Assembly: GCA_021828925.1 (NCBI GenBank)
Contig: JAJZCT010000129.1
Location: 1-8,094, forward strand
DNA length: 8,094 nucleotides
Origin: Planctomycetota bacterium
Lineage (GTDB): Bacteria > Planctomycetota > Phycisphaerae > WQYP01
Reading direction: 5' to 3'
Shown: piece by piece, positions 5,910 through 8,094 of the stretch
Numbering within the stretch: the first letter of the stretch is position 1
Layout: every line of letters starts with the position of its first letter
Program-made: the position numbers and the translations under genes
Notes under the pieces: generated by a model
Told to the model about the DNA's origin: nothing
The model's database searches: none
Seen by the model: only the letters and a program-made list of their open reading frames with translations

Positions 5910-6395
5910 ATGGAACCGTCCCAAATAGTTTTAAAGCTCGTTCTCGACAATCTCGGCGTTTCCGACAGCATCGCCGCAGTTGATGATCGGAAGCGAATTC
6001 AAAAGGCGGTATATCTCGCACAGGCGGCAGGCGTGAACCTTTCTTATGTATTTGGTTGGTATGTGATGGGGCCGTATAGCCCGGCCCTGACGCGGGACTA
6101 CTACAGCCTTGCCTCGGCTCTGGACGCAGATGACAAGGGGCATGTTGGCAAGGCCCTCCGGCCCGACCTGAAAGATAAATTAGATTCGCTTCAACCGCTG
6201 ATCGAACCTCCGCCGGGGATTGATCTTAGCCAGGAAGATTGGCTCGAACTGCTGGCATCAATACACTTTCTATTGACCGTCTCCAAATTTACCGACGAGG
6301 AATCAAGAGACAGGCTGGATAAAGAGAAACAACACTTGGTTGGCTTCTTTGACCAAGGCAAAATATCACTACGATCCGCAGGATTGCTTGGGTAG
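5910..6395 (+). CDS. YwgA/Panacea (SocA)-like small protein, upstream partner of the HD hydrolase
   Basis: The 161-aa protein is soluble, with no signal peptide or membrane segment. Its diagnostic part is residues 27-60: RKRIQKAVYLAQAAG followed by GWYVMGPYSPAL. This pattern (K-x-x-Q-K-x-x-Y-x-x-x, then Y-G/M-G-P-Y-S-x-x-L) is that of B. subtilis YwgA-type proteins and resembles the Panacea/SocA antitoxin fold (Q-K-L-x-Y ... Y-G-P). The rest is mostly helical and charged. The frame is open back to 5832, but the ATG at 5910 is preferred because AGGGGG at 5894-5899 sits about 10 nt upstream and the family match starts just after it. The downstream HD gene begins 6 nt after the stop, so the two are almost certainly cotranscribed and probably coupled. 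From memory, ywgA and ywfO (an HD hydrolase) are also neighbours in Bacillus. Regulator or antitoxin activity is inference. Confidence 0.75.
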   Translation: MEPSQIVLKLVLDNLGVSDSIAAVDDRKRIQKAVYLAQAAGVNLSYVFGWYVMGPYSPALTRDYYSLASALDADDKGHVGKALRPDLKDKLDSLQPLIEPPPGIDLSQEDWLELLASIHFLLTVSKFTDEESRDRLDKEKQHLVGFFDQGKISLRSAGLLG

Positions 6396-6401
6396 GGCGG
6401 T

Positions 6402-7829
6402 ATGGAGGCCTTTAATGCCAAACAGATCTCTGACCCGGTACACGGCACAATCGGTTTGAGTGAAATCGAACTCGAATTGGTCGGCTGCCCGGCATTTCAG
6501 CGGCTACGCGGTATCAAGCAACTGGGTCTGGCCAATTTGGTGTTTCCTGGCGCGGACTATTCACGTTTTTCCCACTCGTTGGGCGTGTGTCATATCGCCG
6601 GAAGAATTCTTTCGTCGCTTGTACAGAATAACCATGTATCAACAAGCGAGCTTAATGAGCATGAAATTCAGAAATATCGACTCGCAGCGCTTTTGCATGA
6701 TGTTGGGCATTATCCATTTTCGCATGCTATGGAAGACGCGCTGAAGGAGCATTTCGCGGACGAGAAACTCCAAGGCGAGGGTGCCTCAAATGTAGGCTCA
6801 GATGACTATTACCGACACGAGCAGGTTGGAAAGCAAATTTTACTTAACGACCAGGATATTAACCGTATCCTGAAAAAACAGAATTTTGATCCCGAGACGG
6901 ATATCGCTTCGGTTATTTTACGGGAAAAGCCACCCCAATTCAGCAATCTGGTAAGTTCTGATATGGATGCTGATCGGATCGATTACCTGTTGCGCACAGC
7001 CCATCATACGGGATTACCATATGGTTCCGTCGATCTGGATTATCTTCTGACCCAGATAAGGGTTGACTCAGAGAAGCGAGTGTGTCTCACGGCGAAGGCG
7101 TTGCGAGCCGCTGAACATTTCTTGCTATGCCGATATTTTGATTACCAGCAGGTTGCCTATCACAAAACTGTTGCTGGTTTTGAATGGCTGCTGAAGGATT
7201 CGTTGCGGGCGTTGATCACGCGCGGTGTAGTCAAGTGCGGTGCCAACGATGTCCAGTTGATGCTAGGCAATGGCGACTGGCGCTTTTTCGATGACAGCAA
7301 GATTATGGGGTTGATGCGCGATGCGTCCAACGACCCCAGTTTTGCGCCATCCGAAAGGCTGAAGTTCTCCGCAATTCTGGACCGTCGGCCACCGAGCTTG
7401 GTCGCTACTTACAGGTGCTTACTCCAGAGTAACGAACTCTCCAATCATCGCAATGTCCAAATGCTTTTGAAAATTAGATTAGACGATTGCGCTAAAAGAT
7501 ATGGTGTTCCACGCGAAACTTTGCACATTTGGACGCAGGAGGGGATGGCGCTGACTAAAATAGGCTCGCGCATCCCGGTCTCCCAGCTCGGCAGCGCCAC
7601 GGACGACCAGAAAGACCGTTATCAACAGGCTGTTCGCATTCTTAGCGAAGACGGCAAAGAATCGATTCCTATTGTCGAATCCAAACAGTCTTTGATGAAC
7701 ATTCTTTCGGAGTATGCGCTGTATGAAATTCGCATCTATGTTCTATTGCCAAAGGGCCTGGAAACGATGCGTAAGGTGATTCGGGACGATTTCTTGGAAA
7801 AGCTCGATAATACAGACAACTGGTTTTAG
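6402..7829 (+). CDS. HD-domain phosphohydrolase, SAMHD1/YwfO-like dNTPase family
   Basis: The 475-aa cytoplasmic protein opens with DPVHGTIGLSEIELELV (11-27) and FQRLRGIKQLGLANLVFPGA (32-51), hallmarks of the COG1078 family. Metal and catalytic residues are all visible: His58 in RFSHSLGV, His99-Asp100 with His103 and His108 in HDVGHYPFSHAM, His139 in RHEQVG, and Asp191 in DMDADRIDYL. By alignment to SAMHD1 these correspond to H167, H206-D207, H210, H215, H233 and D311. Family members hydrolyse dNTPs to deoxynucleosides and triphosphate, often under nucleotide allosteric control, but the substrate here is untested. The C-terminal half (about 230-475) is less conserved. A GGGCGG sequence just upstream of the ATG may act as the ribosome-binding site. 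The gene forms an operon with the YwgA-like gene, and its TAG overlaps the stop of a convergent gene. Confidence 0.9.
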   Translation: MEAFNAKQISDPVHGTIGLSEIELELVGCPAFQRLRGIKQLGLANLVFPGADYSRFSHSLGVCHIAGRILSSLVQNNHVSTSELNEHEIQKYRLAALLHDVGHYPFSHAMEDALKEHFADEKLQGEGASNVGSDDYYRHEQVGKQILLNDQDINRILKKQNFDPETDIASVILREKPPQFSNLVSSDMDADRIDYLLRTAHHTGLPYGSVDLDYLLTQIRVDSEKRVCLTAKALRAAEHFLLCRYFDYQQVAYHKTVAGFEWLLKDSLRALITRGVVKCGANDVQLMLGNGDWRFFDDSKIMGLMRDASNDPSFAPSERLKFSAILDRRPPSLVATYRCLLQSNELSNHRNVQMLLKIRLDDCAKRYGVPRETLHIWTQEGMALTKIGSRIPVSQLGSATDDQKDRYQQAVRILSEDGKESIPIVESKQSLMNILSEYALYEIRIYVLLPKGLETMRKVIRDDFLEKLDNTDNWF

Positions 7830-8094
7830 CCCGTGCTGATGGCAATCGCCTTGATCTGTTCCTCTGTCGGGAAACCTGTGGCCATAAACCTTGGCGGATA
7901 ATCATCGGTTGGCGTAATCATGTCGCCAAATGCCGCCTGAACGGCTTGCCAGGTGCATTGGCCCAGCGATCGGAATTCGTCGTTTTTATCGCGTGCCATG
8001 AACATGATCTGATCCACAATCGGCAAAATATTCGTGCAACCTTCAATCCACAATATTTTCTTGGCACACTGTTCGCGGATTATTGCCGTGCCAA
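7826..8094 (-). CDS. Unidentified protein, C-terminal part (runs off the window)
   Basis: Reading leftward from the window edge, the frame is open for about 89 codons to a TAA at 7828-7826. Visible sequence includes IIREQCAKKILWIEGCTNIL, then IVDQIMFMARDKNDEFRSLG and a tail ending GFPTEEQIKAIAISTG. I do not recognise the family. It looks soluble, with no membrane segment in this part. A TTG at 8053 could be mistaken for a start, but the frame continues past it, so the gene is partial here. Its stop codon overlaps that of the HD gene by 3 nt (stops at 7826-7828 and 7827-7829), leaving no room for a terminator between them. The coding call rests on the long open frame ending exactly at the neighbour's stop and on protein-like composition. 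Confidence 0.6.
   Translation of the reverse strand, partial: GTAIIREQCAKKILWIEGCTNILPIVDQIMFMARDKNDEFRSLGQCTWQAVQAAFGDMITPTDDYPPRFMATGFPTEEQIKAIAISTG

Overview
This window looks like ordinary bacterial chromosome carrying one accessory two-gene module. The taxon cannot be fixed from sequence alone. A ParB/parS locus points to a chromosome or large replicon. A tandem set of secreted sugar-ester-type alpha/beta hydrolases would fit a polysaccharide-degrading lineage such as Planctomycetota or another PVC group; this is a low-confidence inference. No rRNA, tRNA, CRISPR array or intact insertion sequence was seen.

Layout, left to right. Positions 1-125 hold the C-terminal end of a GNAT acetyltransferase. 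Positions 126-825 hold no convincing gene. This gap carries two parS-like sites (144-159 perfect, 781-796 with one change) that bracket a roughly 351-bp segment bounded by a perfect 19-bp inverted repeat (339-357 and 671-689), which resembles a MITE or the remains of an insertion sequence. A promoter-like sequence runs into the second parS. Next come parB (826-1773) and an RluA-family pseudouridine synthase that follows it directly (1795-2712). Three tandem paralogous genes for exported alpha/beta hydrolases follow (2750-3700, 3770-4705, 4759-5718), with a central block that is unusually similar at the nucleotide level.

A 190-bp spacer with a possible promoter leads into a tight two-gene operon: a YwgA/Panacea-like small protein (5910-6395) and, 6 nt downstream, a SAMHD1/YwfO-type HD phosphohydrolase (6402-7829) with its catalytic residues intact. 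An unidentified gene on the minus strand converges on it and overlaps its stop codon (7826 to the window edge).

How the genes may work together. ParB with the parS sites is a segregation locus whose second site probably also allows autoregulation. No parA is next to it. The three hydrolases probably act outside the cytoplasm on related esters. The YwgA-like/HD pair is the best candidate for a regulated nucleotide-hydrolysing module, possibly related to toxin-antitoxin or phage-defence logic, but that role is inference only.
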